From positions 1 to 45,874 of the forward strand of contig JACZSY010000003.1 of NCBI GenBank assembly GCA_022573975.1: a DNA stretch of 45,874 nt, read 5' to 3'. The position numbers and the translations under genes were made by a program. Under the pieces are notes generated by a model. That model saw nothing but the letters and a program-made list of their open reading frames with translations. It had not been told where the DNA came from and did no database searches. Position 1 is the stretch's first letter. Each line of letters starts with the position of its first letter. Of the stretch, positions 8,521-16,871 are shown piece by piece. This DNA comes from SAR324 cluster bacterium (GTDB lineage Bacteria > SAR324 > JACQKK01).

Positions 8521-8596
8521 TTTATTTTACTTGTTTTTCTCATCGGAAAGTTTGTTGAAACTTTTCAAAGTTTCCCCCCGGCGGGCCGCCGGAGGC
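8521..8596. repeat. Dispersed intergenic repeat, copy B
   Basis: Partner of 81-156. In this copy both internal palindromes are perfect: GAAACTTT/AAAGTTTC and CCGGCGG/CCGCCGG. It sits downstream of the RND gene on the minus strand, as copy A sits downstream of the acyltransferase. Confidence 0.75.
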
Positions 8597-8719
8597 GCCC
8601 CTCTCCTGCTCTCATAGAGTTGGTCACAGGCCCGTGCGATGGCCTTGCGGTGTTGCGGGGGTTCAACCTGAAATCCGCCGTGGCGGGCCGGGCGCGAGAG
8701 CCTGGGGGGGATGCCGCCC

Positions 8720-11287
8720 TTAGGACGGCTCCACCGATCCTTCCGGCCCCAGCGGTTTCAGAAAGATGATCAGTTGCGGCAACAGGGTCAGCGCGGTGAG
8801 CAGCGCGATGACCATGGCCAGGCCCGTGAGGAGCCCAAAGTAGATGCTGGGGATGAAGTTGGACAGCACCAGGATGGAAAAGCCGATGATGATGGTGATG
8901 GAAGTATAGTACATGGCGTAGCCGATGCTCAGGTGGCAGCGATGCATGGTGGCCAGGTAGTTGCGGTCCTTGGGAAATTCCTCCTTGAACCTGTGGATGT
9001 AGTGGATGGTGTTGTCCACGGCAATCCCGACGCTGATCGCCGCGATGGTGATGGTCATCAAATCGAGCGGGATTTTGGCCCAACCCATCAGTCCCAGCAC
9101 CACCCCGACGGAAAGGATATTGGGAAGAATGGCGATGAGGGAAATGGTCAGGGAACGGAACAGGATCAGAAACATCGCTATCAGCGCGAGGAGCACCACG
9201 CCCAGGGTCATGATTTGCGATTTAAAGAGACTTTGCAGCATGTTGTTGTAAAGCACCAGCAAACCGGCCACCTGGAACCGGTCTTCGGTCAACCCCATCT
9301 TTTCTTTCAGGTCTCTCTTGATCTTTTTCAGCAACTCGTTCCGCCGCAGGGCCGGGTCCGAATCGCGCACCAGGATCGAAAAGCGAACCTGATTGTTCTC
9401 CACGGAGACATAAGGATCGAGCACGATTTTCCGGTATTTTTCGGGCAGTTCGTTGTAGAGCAGGGCCAGGGCGAAGTTGTCCAGCGGGTCGCCATCGTTG
9501 AGGGATTTACCGACTTTGAGCATGGTGCCCAATGAGAGCACCTTGCCGGTTTCCGGCAGGTTGGCCAGATAGTCATGAATCTTTTCCACCTCTTCCATCT
9601 TTTCGGCGGTAAACCAGTATTGCGCCTGGCCCTTGGCCTCCTCGAACTCTTGTTCGAATGCATCGAACTCCTCGTCCTCCTCATCTTCCCCGTCCTCTCC
9701 CGTGTTGCCGGCCGGGGGCGCCTTCCGCCCGGGTTTCGGGCCGGGCTGTGTCTCCGTCTTCGGCTCCGTCTTCGGTTCCGTATTGAAGTTGAGCACCACG
9801 TCGAAAGGCGTGGTGCCTCCAAATTCCTGGTCGATCACCTTCATCCCCTGATAAATATCCGTATTTTCCTTGAAGTAATCGATGAAGCTGTTCTCAACCA
9901 TCAGCCGGGAGGCCCCGGCCACACAGACCACCAATACGATGCCGCTGACGACGAGAATGCTTTTTCCGTATTTCTCGGTCATGTTGGCCAGCACCTTGGT
10001 CAACCCGAAAAAGTTTTCGAAGGAAGTGTTGGGTGCGGCCTTGGGCAGCAGAACCAGCACCGTCGGGAAAACCAGGAACACCAGCACCAATGAAATGGCG
10101 ATTCCGGCGGACATCATCCAGCCGAAATTGATGACCGGCAAAATGCCGCTGAGGAGGAGCGAACTGAAGCCGGCAATGGTGGTGGTGACCATGAAAAGAC
10201 AGGGCTTGCCCATGAAGATCACAGTATCCTCGACCAGTTGCCGTTGATCGGCCTCGGGGTCGATTGTCACCAGTTCCCGGTAACGGACGATCAGGTGGAT
10301 GGTGAGCGCCATGGTGATGATGATTTGCAGGGAGATGAAATTGGAGGAAATGACCGTGACCTCCCAACCGAACATGCCCAACAATCCGCTGGTGGCCACC
10401 ACGGAGAACGCGCAGGTGACGAGGGGAAGAACAATCCAGCGGAATTGCCGGAAAATGATCCACAAGGTGATGATGAGAAAGAAGAAAACGCCCAGCCCGA
10501 AAACCAGCAGATCGTCTTTGATGAAGGTGATCAGGTCATCGGCGATCATGGTGACGCCGCCCAGGAACAGTTCGGCCTCGCCGCGGTAATTATCCATCAC
10601 GGCGCGAACGGCGAGAATCGTTTGATGTGCCTCGATCCGCACTCTGTCCCGATGTTTTTTGAACTCGGCGTGCAACCGGTCCAGTTCCCCTCGTTCCTCC
10701 GGGCTCAGCCCGCCCGCCCTTCTCTTTTCGCGCAACTGGTAGCGGCGGTCGATAAACTTCCGCCGGGCGGGGTCGTCGTCCAGGACGACCTGCAGCGCCG
10801 TGGTTTTGAAATCGCGGCTGACCAGCAGGTTTTTGTATATGGGACTGTTTCGAAATTCTTTTTCGGCCAGCGTCTTGTCTATTTGATGGGATTCAAGGGA
10901 GGGTACGTCCTTCAGCAGTTCCTTGAGCGGCTTGGGCGGGCTTTCCATCAAGGGCACGTCCAGGATGGAAACGATGGACGCCACCCCCTTGACGGCGATC
11001 AGCTCCTTCTTGAGGCGGCGTAGATTTTCCAGCGTTGAATCGGCGAGCAGGCCGTCGTTTTTCGGCGCATAGGTGATGACCAGGAAATCGGGGGTGCTGT
11101 AGCGCGCATTGATGACCCTGGTGATGCGAAGGTCCTCGTCGCCTTCCAGCATGAGGGTCTCCGCCGAGGCATCGACCTCCAGTTTGGTTGCCTGATACCC
11201 CAAAAACGCGATGGCGATGCAGATGAGGGTGAGAACGGTGCGGGGAAAGGCCAGCACATAATTCCGGTAGATGGATCTAAGCATCAC
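8720..11287 (-). CDS. RND superfamily (MMPL-type) lipid exporter of an Mla-like locus
   Basis: 855 residues. Topology is that of MMPL/HpnN-type RND proteins: one helix at about 13-32, a periplasmic domain to about 240, a five-to-six helix block, a second lone helix near 440, a second periplasmic domain, and a final helix block to the end. These proton-driven proteins move lipids or hopanoids across the envelope. At about 500-550 the second periplasmic domain carries an EPKTEPKTE repeat, then an acidic run ending EEFDAFEQEFEE, which mirrors an element in the upstream mlaA product. It is the last gene of a minus-strand set (membrane protein, mlaA, mlaC, RND), 18 bases after mlaC, and probably energises the lipid path in place of the MlaFEDB ABC transporter, which is absent here. 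The exact substrate is an inference. Confidence 0.88.
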   Translation of the reverse strand: MMLRSIYRNYVLAFPRTVLTLICIAIAFLGYQATKLEVDASAETLMLEGDEDLRITRVINARYSTPDFLVITYAPKNDGLLADSTLENLRRLKKELIAVKGVASIVSILDVPLMESPPKPLKELLKDVPSLESHQIDKTLAEKEFRNSPIYKNLLVSRDFKTTALQVVLDDDPARRKFIDRRYQLREKRRAGGLSPEERGELDRLHAEFKKHRDRVRIEAHQTILAVRAVMDNYRGEAELFLGGVTMIADDLITFIKDDLLVFGLGVFFFLIITLWIIFRQFRWIVLPLVTCAFSVVATSGLLGMFGWEVTVISSNFISLQIIITMALTIHLIVRYRELVTIDPEADQRQLVEDTVIFMGKPCLFMVTTTIAGFSSLLLSGILPVINFGWMMSAGIAISLVLVFLVFPTVLVLLPKAAPNTSFENFFGLTKVLANMTEKYGKSILVVSGIVLVVCVAGASRLMVENSFIDYFKENTDIYQGMKVIDQEFGGTTPFDVVLNFNTEPKTEPKTETQPGPKPGRKAPPAGNTGEDGEDEEDEEFDAFEQEFEEAKGQAQYWFTAEKMEEVEKIHDYLANLPETGKVLSLGTMLKVGKSLNDGDPLDNFALALLYNELPEKYRKIVLDPYVSVENNQVRFSILVRDSDPALRRNELLKKIKRDLKEKMGLTEDRFQVAGLLVLYNNMLQSLFKSQIMTLGVVLLALIAMFLILFRSLTISLIAILPNILSVGVVLGLMGWAKIPLDLMTITIAAISVGIAVDNTIHYIHRFKEEFPKDRNYLATMHRCHLSIGYAMYYTSITIIIGFSILVLSNFIPSIYFGLLTGLAMVIALLTALTLLPQLIIFLKPLGPEGSVEPS

Positions 11288-11305
11288 GTCTGCCCGCGAT
11301 TGAAA

Positions 11306-11923
11306 CTATTTTTTAACGGAGGGAGTTATCAATCCCCCTGTTTCCCGCAATTTTTTGAGGACGTCCTCAATGGTTCCCTTTCTCAGCAGCCCATTGAACT
11401 GAGAACGGTAAGTCTGAACCACGCTGACGCCCAGTATGACGATGTCATACACCCTCCATCCCCTCCGCTTCGATTTCCAGAACTTGTACACCATGTCCTT
11501 CTTGTCGGTCTTGGAAACCAGGCGGGTCAGGACATGGATCCGCTTTTTAACCTGTGTCGCGTTCTCAATGACCACATTTTCATCGGTGTAGAGATCCAAT
11601 TTTTCCAGATAGGATTCCTGCAGCCGCTTGACGAAGAGAGCGAGAAATTCCTTTTTCTGGGCCCTGGTCATGTTGACCCAGTGCTTCCTGCCCAGGCTAT
11701 TCCTGGCCATCACTTTAAAGTCGAAGAGCGGGTTTACCACCTCGACAATCCGTTTGTTTCTTTCCTTTTTGTCCAGCGTTTTGTTTTTCAGAAGTTGGAT
11801 CACCGTGCCGATCTTTTCACTGGTGATTCTTAAAACCTCACTTTTTTCATCGGCCAGTACCGGGTGAACGGAAAAAATGGCGCAGATGGAAAAAATCGCC
11901 GCCACGATCAACGGTTTCATCAT
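11306..11923 (-). CDS. mlaC: MlaC-type periplasmic phospholipid-binding protein
   Basis: 205 residues. An N-terminal Sec signal peptide with cleavage after about residue 24 (HPVLA-DE) sends it to the periplasm. The mature part matches the MlaC/Ttg2D family: VVNPLFDFKVMARNSLGRKHW, MTRAQKKEFLALFVKRLQESYLEKL, and a C-terminal YDIVILGVSVVQTYRSQF. MlaC shuttles phospholipids between the MlaA complex and an inner-membrane transporter. Its start codon lies 3 bases after the mlaA stop, with GGAG inside the mlaA end, so translation is probably coupled. Two consecutive ATG codons (11923, 11920) could both be used. Confidence 0.92.
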   Translation of the reverse strand: MMKPLIVAAIFSICAIFSVHPVLADEKSEVLRITSEKIGTVIQLLKNKTLDKKERNKRIVEVVNPLFDFKVMARNSLGRKHWVNMTRAQKKEFLALFVKRLQESYLEKLDLYTDENVVIENATQVKKRIHVLTRLVSKTDKKDMVYKFWKSKRRGWRVYDIVILGVSVVQTYRSQFNGLLRKGTIEDVLKKLRETGGLITPSVKK

Positions 11924-11926
11924 GAT

Positions 11927-12988
11927 TTACTCCAGTATCTTCTTCCTGCGGTTCTGTTCGTAGACATCCCTCAAAAATGGATAGAGGTCGATGGCGTCTT
12001 TTTTCAGGTTCTCATACTCCCCGATATGAAGGGAGGTGTCGTTGACTTTTTCAAATATTCGAACAGCCAACTCTTTCCGGGACGGATCGATAAATCGCTT
12101 GGGATCCAGGTAATAATCCGGAGCGAGGCTGAAAATGTCCCGCAGATTGGACGGCCCCAGGATGGGCAGGACAATATGGGGGCCGGCGCCCACCCCCCAA
12201 AATCCCAGCGTCTGTCCGAAGTCCTCTTCGTGGGCTTCCAGGCCGAACCATATCTTCGCCGGGTCCCACAACCCCAGCAGGCCAAGGGTCGAATTGATGC
12301 AAAAACGCAACAACTCTTCCCCCGCATTGAGGAATTTGGCCTGCAACACGTTGTTGATGAAGCGAACCGGGAAGAGCAGATTGCGCCAAAAATCGGCGAT
12401 CCTCCGCCGCCCGAATTCGGGCACGACGAAACGATATCCCCTGGCCGCGGGATCGAAGACATAAATGTAAAATCCATCGTTGAACGATGTGACGACGCGG
12501 TTGTAACCCTCGAAGGGATCGGAAATCGTGGCATCCAACGATTTTCCGAATTCCTCCTCGAACCCATCGAATTCATCGTCGTCATCGTCGTCATCGTCAT
12601 CCTTGGCGTCACCCCGGAGGTCCCTGTTTTTTTCGGGGGCGGCGGTTTTCTCCTCCGTTTGGGTTTTCCGCTCCGGCGGCCTTCCACCGGGGGCCGGGGC
12701 ATGCAAACCAACCAGTGTGATTCCGCTGTCCGGAGCGTTGGAAGCGTCATCGGGTCCGGTATCGCCGGCCCGGGCGGGAGGGGATACACGGCCAACGGCC
12801 GCAACAACCGCACCGGCCCCACCGCCCGCACCATCCGCGGCGATTGCACCGCCCGCACTGGCCGCACCGTCCCGGCAGGAGCCGTGGTTATTGGGATAGG
12901 GTCCAACAATCATGGCGGCCTGAAGTTCCGATCCCAATAAAAACCAGGGAATCAAAATACAGGTGACTACTCGAACGGCCTTTTTCAA
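11927..12988 (-). CDS. mlaA: MlaA (VacJ) outer-membrane lipid-asymmetry protein with acidic N-terminal extension
   Basis: About 353 residues with the start at TTG 12988, which gives a normal signal peptide (KKAVRVVTCILIPWFLLG, cleavage near LQA) and has AGGAAG five bases upstream. The ORF track starts at TTG 13051. The MlaA domain begins at about residue 150 with DPFEGYNR and continues with FPVRFINNVLQAKF, INSTLGLLGLWDPA and GVGAGPHIVLPILGPS, all typical of the family, which removes phospholipids from the outer leaflet. Two oddities: there is no lipobox Cys, though MlaA is normally a lipoprotein; and a long Gly/Ala/Pro-rich linker ends in nine Asp followed by EFDGFEEEF. The same acidic element occurs in the RND partner. 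It is first of the mlaA-mlaC-RND trio. Confidence 0.9.
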   Translation of the reverse strand: MKKAVRVVTCILIPWFLLGSELQAAMIVGPYPNNHGSCRDGAASAGGAIAADGAGGGAGAVVAAVGRVSPPARAGDTGPDDASNAPDSGITLVGLHAPAPGGRPPERKTQTEEKTAAPEKNRDLRGDAKDDDDDDDDDEFDGFEEEFGKSLDATISDPFEGYNRVVTSFNDGFYIYVFDPAARGYRFVVPEFGRRRIADFWRNLLFPVRFINNVLQAKFLNAGEELLRFCINSTLGLLGLWDPAKIWFGLEAHEEDFGQTLGFWGVGAGPHIVLPILGPSNLRDIFSLAPDYYLDPKRFIDPSRKELAVRIFEKVNDTSLHIGEYENLKKDAIDLYPFLRDVYEQNRRKKILE

Positions 12989-13351
12989 ATCCACTTCCTG
13001 TTTCGTGGGAATTCGGATTCGCGCCTTTTTTCGCAGAGGCCGAACCTGCAATTTTGACCATCACGCCGCCCCATCGGTTCACAGCGGCCTGGAACGGCAG
13101 GACATGGAACCAAATGACATGGGACAGGAATATCCTGTTTTTACAAAAATTTCCAGGGTGGAAATTTCCAGAGCCCTTCACAACCCAGTGGCCGTCAGAT
13201 CGTTTTTACCGTTCATAAGCGTCCATAAGGAAGAATTCCAACTGCGCCCCGTCAGGAATCTGAACGCGCCCGCGGTGAATTCAACCTCCGCGTTTTCCCC
13301 CATCGACGTTTTTCCCATCCAGCGCCAACGCAAAAGCACCAGGGCCAGCGG
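12989..13351. other. Leader region of mlaA with inverted repeats
   Basis: 363 bases between the upstream membrane-protein stop and the mlaA start. No gene is supported. It contains ACAGGA-ata-TCCTGT (13124-13138) and AAATTTCCA-ggg-TGGAAATTT (13147-13167), adjacent on the mlaA promoter side. I found no clear -35/-10 pair, so it is unclear whether mlaA has its own promoter or reads through from the upstream gene. Confidence 0.5.
13124..13167 (-). promoter_or_regulatory. Paired inverted repeats upstream of mlaA, possible operator
   Basis: Two adjacent dyads, ACAGGA-N3-TCCTGT and AAATTTCCA-N3-TGGAAATTT, lie about 135-180 bases upstream of the chosen mlaA start. Adjacent dyads of different sequence could bind a regulator or form tandem RNA hairpins. 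This rests on symmetry only. Confidence 0.3.
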
Positions 13352-15100
13352 TCATTTCGCCTTCCTGCCGCTGCCGGCGGCAGGGCGGATGCGGGCGTAG
13401 GCGCCCTCCACGAATCCCGCCAGCAAAAAGAAGGCCCAATGGGCATGGTAAGCGCCCAGCACCGGTGAAAAAAAGCCGATTGCCGCCACCAGCGCTCCGG
13501 AAAAGGCGAACAATCGCCAGCCGAGACTGGTCAATCCGGTGGTTCGGCCCGCGATGAACGCGGCATGGCCATACATGCGCCATGCGAACCAAATGGCCAG
13601 CAGCAATCCAAGGAAGCCATACCTGCGGAACAGATCCGACCAAAAGGGACGGTCCGGCGAGAATGGACTCAATTTGTTTTCCAGGGAAACATCCAGGCCC
13701 CACAGCGGCGAAAAGAACAACGTGTCCAGCATCGATCCGATCACGGTGCCGAATTTCAGGGGGTTGGGGTTGGGGGTTTTCACCGGGCGCGTTTCCGCCT
13801 GGAAAGCGCGCGCCCGCTGGGTCAGTATCGACAATCGGTTTTCACTGTCATATTCCAGCCCACGGAAATCGTCGTTGATCACGCGCTGTCCGGAATCGGA
13901 ATCCTGGCTCGGCCGGTAGGGGTCGCCCGCGAGGTTTTCCAGCCGCCAGAACAAAAAACCCTCGTGAAACCAGGCCGGCAGCCGGAGGGTCAGCGAGGCC
14001 GTGCCGGACTCGCCGGGAGCGAGCGACAAGGCGAGGGGCGCCCGGGCCAAAACATGATAACGGAGGGGGCCTTGTTGGGGCGCGACCAACACCCGGACGG
14101 CGATTTGATAGGGGAAATTTTCATTGTGGCCTATTTTCCGCCATCCGGTGTTGAGCAGTTCGAACGCCACGGTGATGCTTTTGCGGGAATAAAGGCGTTC
14201 GGGGATGGGTTGGGTCAGGGTCAGGCGGAAGGGAGCGCGGGCGGGGTCTTTGAGCAAAACCCGGTCGGTATATTCCGGAGCCAATCCATAAACGAATACC
14301 ATGGCCAGCAAAAATCCGAACACAGAACCGTTGGCCAGCAATCTCGCTCCGGGCTCACCGGAGGATTTCAAAAATCCACCCAACAAAACCAGGCCCAGGA
14401 ACACCACCGCCAGTTCCAGGGGGCCGCTTCCGGCGATGACCCCCAACCCGGCCAGAAGAACCATCACGATCAAAATCCACTTGCTCCAACCTTCCCTGTA
14501 TTCTTCGAGCGCCACCACCAAGGCCACCGCGATGGGAGGCGTCAGGAAAACCAGGAAGAGCAGGTATTGGAAGGATGAGTCGAACCCGGCGGTGAACTGA
14601 AACGGCCAGGGGCCTTCCGGCCCGCAGTTGAAAATTTCGCAACCGGGGCTCCAATAGAACCGCAGCAGCCATCCCAACCCTCCTATCGCCAGGGAGGCCC
14701 CGAGCACGATGGCGCATCCCCGGGCCAAGGGGTTGGCATCCAATCCGCCTTTGGCAAACCGGTACGCCGCGGCTCCCCAGATGAAATGAAGCCAGGTCAG
14801 CCCCATCACAACCGCCCCCATCGCCCACTGACCGCGCCAGGCCGCCAGGGCGGAGATGCATAACCCCAGCAACAGCCCGGGCAACAAGGCCGGAATCACC
14901 CGCAACCACCCCCCTTTCGCCAACAACAGCAGGGTCAATACCCCGCCCAGGGCCAGGGCCAAAGGGTAAACCGCTCCCGATTCCAACTTCAGCAGCGCCC
15001 AGGGCATGCAAAGGGCGATCACTCCCGCCCAAAAATACGAAGGCGCACGGAAAATCCGATCCAAACCCCTGCTTTTCCCTCGAAATGTTTCGCTTGCCAT
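13352..15100 (-). CDS. Polytopic membrane protein of unknown function with central extramembrane domain
   Basis: 582 residues; not recognised with certainty. About nine hydrophobic segments fill residues 20-285. A soluble, beta-rich-looking region follows at about 290-470 (RLTLTQPIPERLYSRKSITVAFELLNTGW). A further group of about four segments runs to the end, closing with GAYHAHWAFFLLAGFVEG. The last part recalls the C-terminal helices of O-antigen ligase/polymerase-type proteins, and the soluble block resembles an extracytoplasmic insert, but I would not assign that function. It precedes mlaA on the same strand and so may belong to the same envelope operon. The start lacks a clear ribosome binding site. 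Confidence 0.65.
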   Translation of the reverse strand: MASETFRGKSRGLDRIFRAPSYFWAGVIALCMPWALLKLESGAVYPLALALGGVLTLLLLAKGGWLRVIPALLPGLLLGLCISALAAWRGQWAMGAVVMGLTWLHFIWGAAAYRFAKGGLDANPLARGCAIVLGASLAIGGLGWLLRFYWSPGCEIFNCGPEGPWPFQFTAGFDSSFQYLLFLVFLTPPIAVALVVALEEYREGWSKWILIVMVLLAGLGVIAGSGPLELAVVFLGLVLLGGFLKSSGEPGARLLANGSVFGFLLAMVFVYGLAPEYTDRVLLKDPARAPFRLTLTQPIPERLYSRKSITVAFELLNTGWRKIGHNENFPYQIAVRVLVAPQQGPLRYHVLARAPLALSLAPGESGTASLTLRLPAWFHEGFLFWRLENLAGDPYRPSQDSDSGQRVINDDFRGLEYDSENRLSILTQRARAFQAETRPVKTPNPNPLKFGTVIGSMLDTLFFSPLWGLDVSLENKLSPFSPDRPFWSDLFRRYGFLGLLLAIWFAWRMYGHAAFIAGRTTGLTSLGWRLFAFSGALVAAIGFFSPVLGAYHAHWAFFLLAGFVEGAYARIRPAAGSGRKAK

Positions 15101-15807
15101 GAAAAATGAGATTGGCTATAAAAAAAAGTTGCGGTAAAACCCGGTTGTTGATAGCTTAGTGGATTCAACCCGATGCATTCCGCCTAGTTTCATATCAGGG
15201 TGGCGCATGGATTCCAAGGGTTCAATCGGGCTTGAGATGGAACCGGAGCGGAAAGGCTTCCCACCGTTCTGTCAGGCAGGACGTGAGACCTTTCGAGGGG
15301 ATTCCTCAGGGAATCGGTACCCAAGGTGTTTTCCCTTGAGCACGCTAAAATGAAACGGATGGCCGGAATGCCTCCGATTTTCCGTGGTCGTCTGATGGCC
15401 TCCAGTTGTCCCTGGCTGCCGGGCGGGTTCGCGGTGCCTGTTGCGCTGGTTGCCACGGGCTGTGAGAGCGCCGTGTGGCGGAGGACCGCCATCGTCATGA
15501 CCAAAGGGAAAAGGGCGGCAAGCGCAAAAATGTTGAAACACGGTTTTTAATGAAACACGGTTTTTAATGAAACACCGATTTTAATGAAACACGGTTTTTA
15601 ATGAAACACGGTTTTTAATGAAACACCGATGCCATGACCAGGCATGAAGGAACCGGACAAGGAATCGAACAGCGGCGCAACTCCCTGCCCAGCGGGAATC
15701 GAAGCACCGAAACCTGAAAGAATCGACCACAGCGGCACCCGGTTCCGACTGGAAATTTTTCCATTGGAATTCAACAGTGCCGACAGGCAGCTAAAAAGGC
15801 GCGAGAC
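15101..15807. other. 707-base divergent intergenic region upstream of the str operon
   Basis: This separates the minus-strand membrane protein from rpsL and must hold the promoter of the ribosomal cluster, yet I see no strong -35/-10 pair. Short ORFs here have no family features. The only clear structure is the 17-bp tandem repeat at 15534-15630. rpoB/rpoC or rplJL, often found before rpsL, are absent. Confidence 0.6.
15534..15630. repeat. 17-bp tandem repeat upstream of rpsL, 5.7 copies
   Basis: Units of TGAAACACGGTTTTTAA at 15534, 15551, 15585 and 15602, and of the variant TGAAACACCGATTTTAA at 15568 and (partial) 15619. The order is A-A-B-A-A-B, which implies a 51-bp block was duplicated after the first expansion. 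Confidence 0.92.
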
Positions 15808-16176
15808 ATGCCGACATTGAACCAGTTGGTCAGAAAAAAGCGGAAGGCCAAGCAGACCAAGGCCAAAACCCCCGCGCTGCAGGCCTGTCCCCAGAAAAGA
15901 GGGGTTTGCGTGAGGGTTTACACCACCACTCCCAAAAAACCCAATTCGGCCATCCGCAAGGTGGCGCGGGTGCGGCTCACCAACGGGATCGAGGTCAACA
16001 GCTACATTCCAGGCATCGGGCACAACCTGCAGGAGCACTCGGTGGTGTTGATCCGCGGCGGCCGGGTGAAGGATTTGCCCGGGGTGCGGTACCACATTGT
16101 CCGCGGCACCCTGGACACCGCGCCAACGGCCGACCGCAAACAAAGCCGTTCCAAATACGGCACCAAGCGCAGTTGA
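15808..16176 (+). CDS. rpsL: Ribosomal protein S12
   Basis: 122 residues, the usual length. Part of the 30S decoding centre. [18 protein letters not shown] is present, as is the streptomycin-site loop region [19 protein letters not shown]-like sequence (here [19 protein letters not shown]). The first lysine region reads TTPKKPNS, the standard sensitive form. It opens the fused ribosomal cluster. The TGA stop is the first base triplet of a 15-bp tandem repeat. Confidence 0.97.
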   Translation: MPTLNQLVRKKRKAKQTKAKTPALQACPQKRGVCVRVYTTTPKKPNSAIRKVARVRLTNGIEVNSYIPGIGHNLQEHSVVLIRGGRVKDLPGVRYHIVRGTLDTAPTADRKQSRSKYGTKRS

Positions 16177-16219
16177 CACGGCGGTGATTGACACTGCGGC
16201 GATTAACACTGCGGCGATT
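16174..16219. repeat. 15-bp tandem repeat starting at the rpsL stop codon, three copies
   Basis: GACACGGCGGTGATT, GACACTGCGGCGATT, AACACTGCGGCGATT (16175-16219), with a decayed fourth copy after it. The first copy overlaps the TGA stop of rpsL. It fills the rpsL-rpsG gap. Confidence 0.85.
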
Positions 16220-16295
16220 GACGGCCAAGCGATGAACAGCGAATTTTCCGGCAAGGCGACTGAGAGCGCAAGCGCATAAAGAGCACACGATTACC

Positions 16296-16769
16296 ATGTC
16301 CAGAAGAAGACCCGCGGAAATCCGCAAAATACTGCCCGACCCCCGGTTCAACGATTTGTTGATCGCGAAATTCTGCAACGTGCTGATGGAGGACGGCAAA
16401 AAAAGCGTGGCGCGCAAAATCCTCTACCGGGCGATGGAGGAAATCGGCGCCCGGGAAAAAGAGTTTCCGCCGCTGGAAATCGTCAAGTCGGCCGTGGATC
16501 ACGTCAAGCCCACCGTGGAGGTGAAATCCCGGCGGGTGGGCGGCTCCACCTACCAGGTGCCGGTGGAGGTTCGCCACCAAAGGCGGGCGGCCCTGGCCAT
16601 CCGTTGGATCATTCAACACGCCCAGGCCAGGAACGGGAAAACGATGGAATCCAAATTGGCCAACGAATTGCTGGACGCCTTCAACAATCGGGGGGGTGCC
16701 ATCCGCAAGAAGGAAGACGTTCACAGAATGGCCGATGCCAACAAGGCCTTCGCCCATTATCGCTGGTGA
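16296..16769 (+). CDS. rpsG: Ribosomal protein S7
   Basis: 157 residues, typical. Binds the 3' major domain of 16S rRNA and shapes the 30S head and E site. It begins [18 protein letters not shown] and contains [19 protein letters not shown] and [26 protein letters not shown], all family signatures. No clear Shine-Dalgarno precedes ATG 16296, only GAGCAC. It sits 119 bases after rpsL, a wider gap than usual because of the repeat. Confidence 0.96.
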   Translation: MSRRRPAEIRKILPDPRFNDLLIAKFCNVLMEDGKKSVARKILYRAMEEIGAREKEFPPLEIVKSAVDHVKPTVEVKSRRVGGSTYQVPVEVRHQRRAALAIRWIIQHAQARNGKTMESKLANELLDAFNNRGGAIRKKEDVHRMADANKAFAHYRW

Positions 16770-16871
16770 GAATTATTTTACCGAACCCTGAACCGGCCTG
16801 CCCTGAAATTTTTTTTCAATCCTGAAAGTTCACCAAACCCGATCGTCGCATATACTGGAGTTTAAGCGTCC

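Larger units (their letters stand above)
8367..8719. other. Convergent intergenic region packed with palindromes and dispersed repeat copy B
   Basis: This lies between ridA (+) and the RND gene (-), whose 3' ends face each other. No gene is visible. In order: a perfect 9-bp hairpin (8461-8481), a perfect 9-bp hairpin with A/T arms (8491-8511), a GAAACTTT-tc-AAAGTTTC palindrome (8557-8574) and a CCGGCGG-g-CCGCCGG palindrome (8578-8592). This is probably a bidirectional termination region built partly from a repeated element. Confidence 0.7.

Noticed and set aside
15190-15504. Minus-strand ORF of 104 residues in the rpsL upstream region
   Set aside because: No ribosome binding site, no recognisable composition or motif; regarded as chance.
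15534-15630. Replication-origin iterons
   Set aside because: No DnaA boxes, AT-rich unwinding element or replication gene nearby; other unrelated tandem repeats occur throughout the window.
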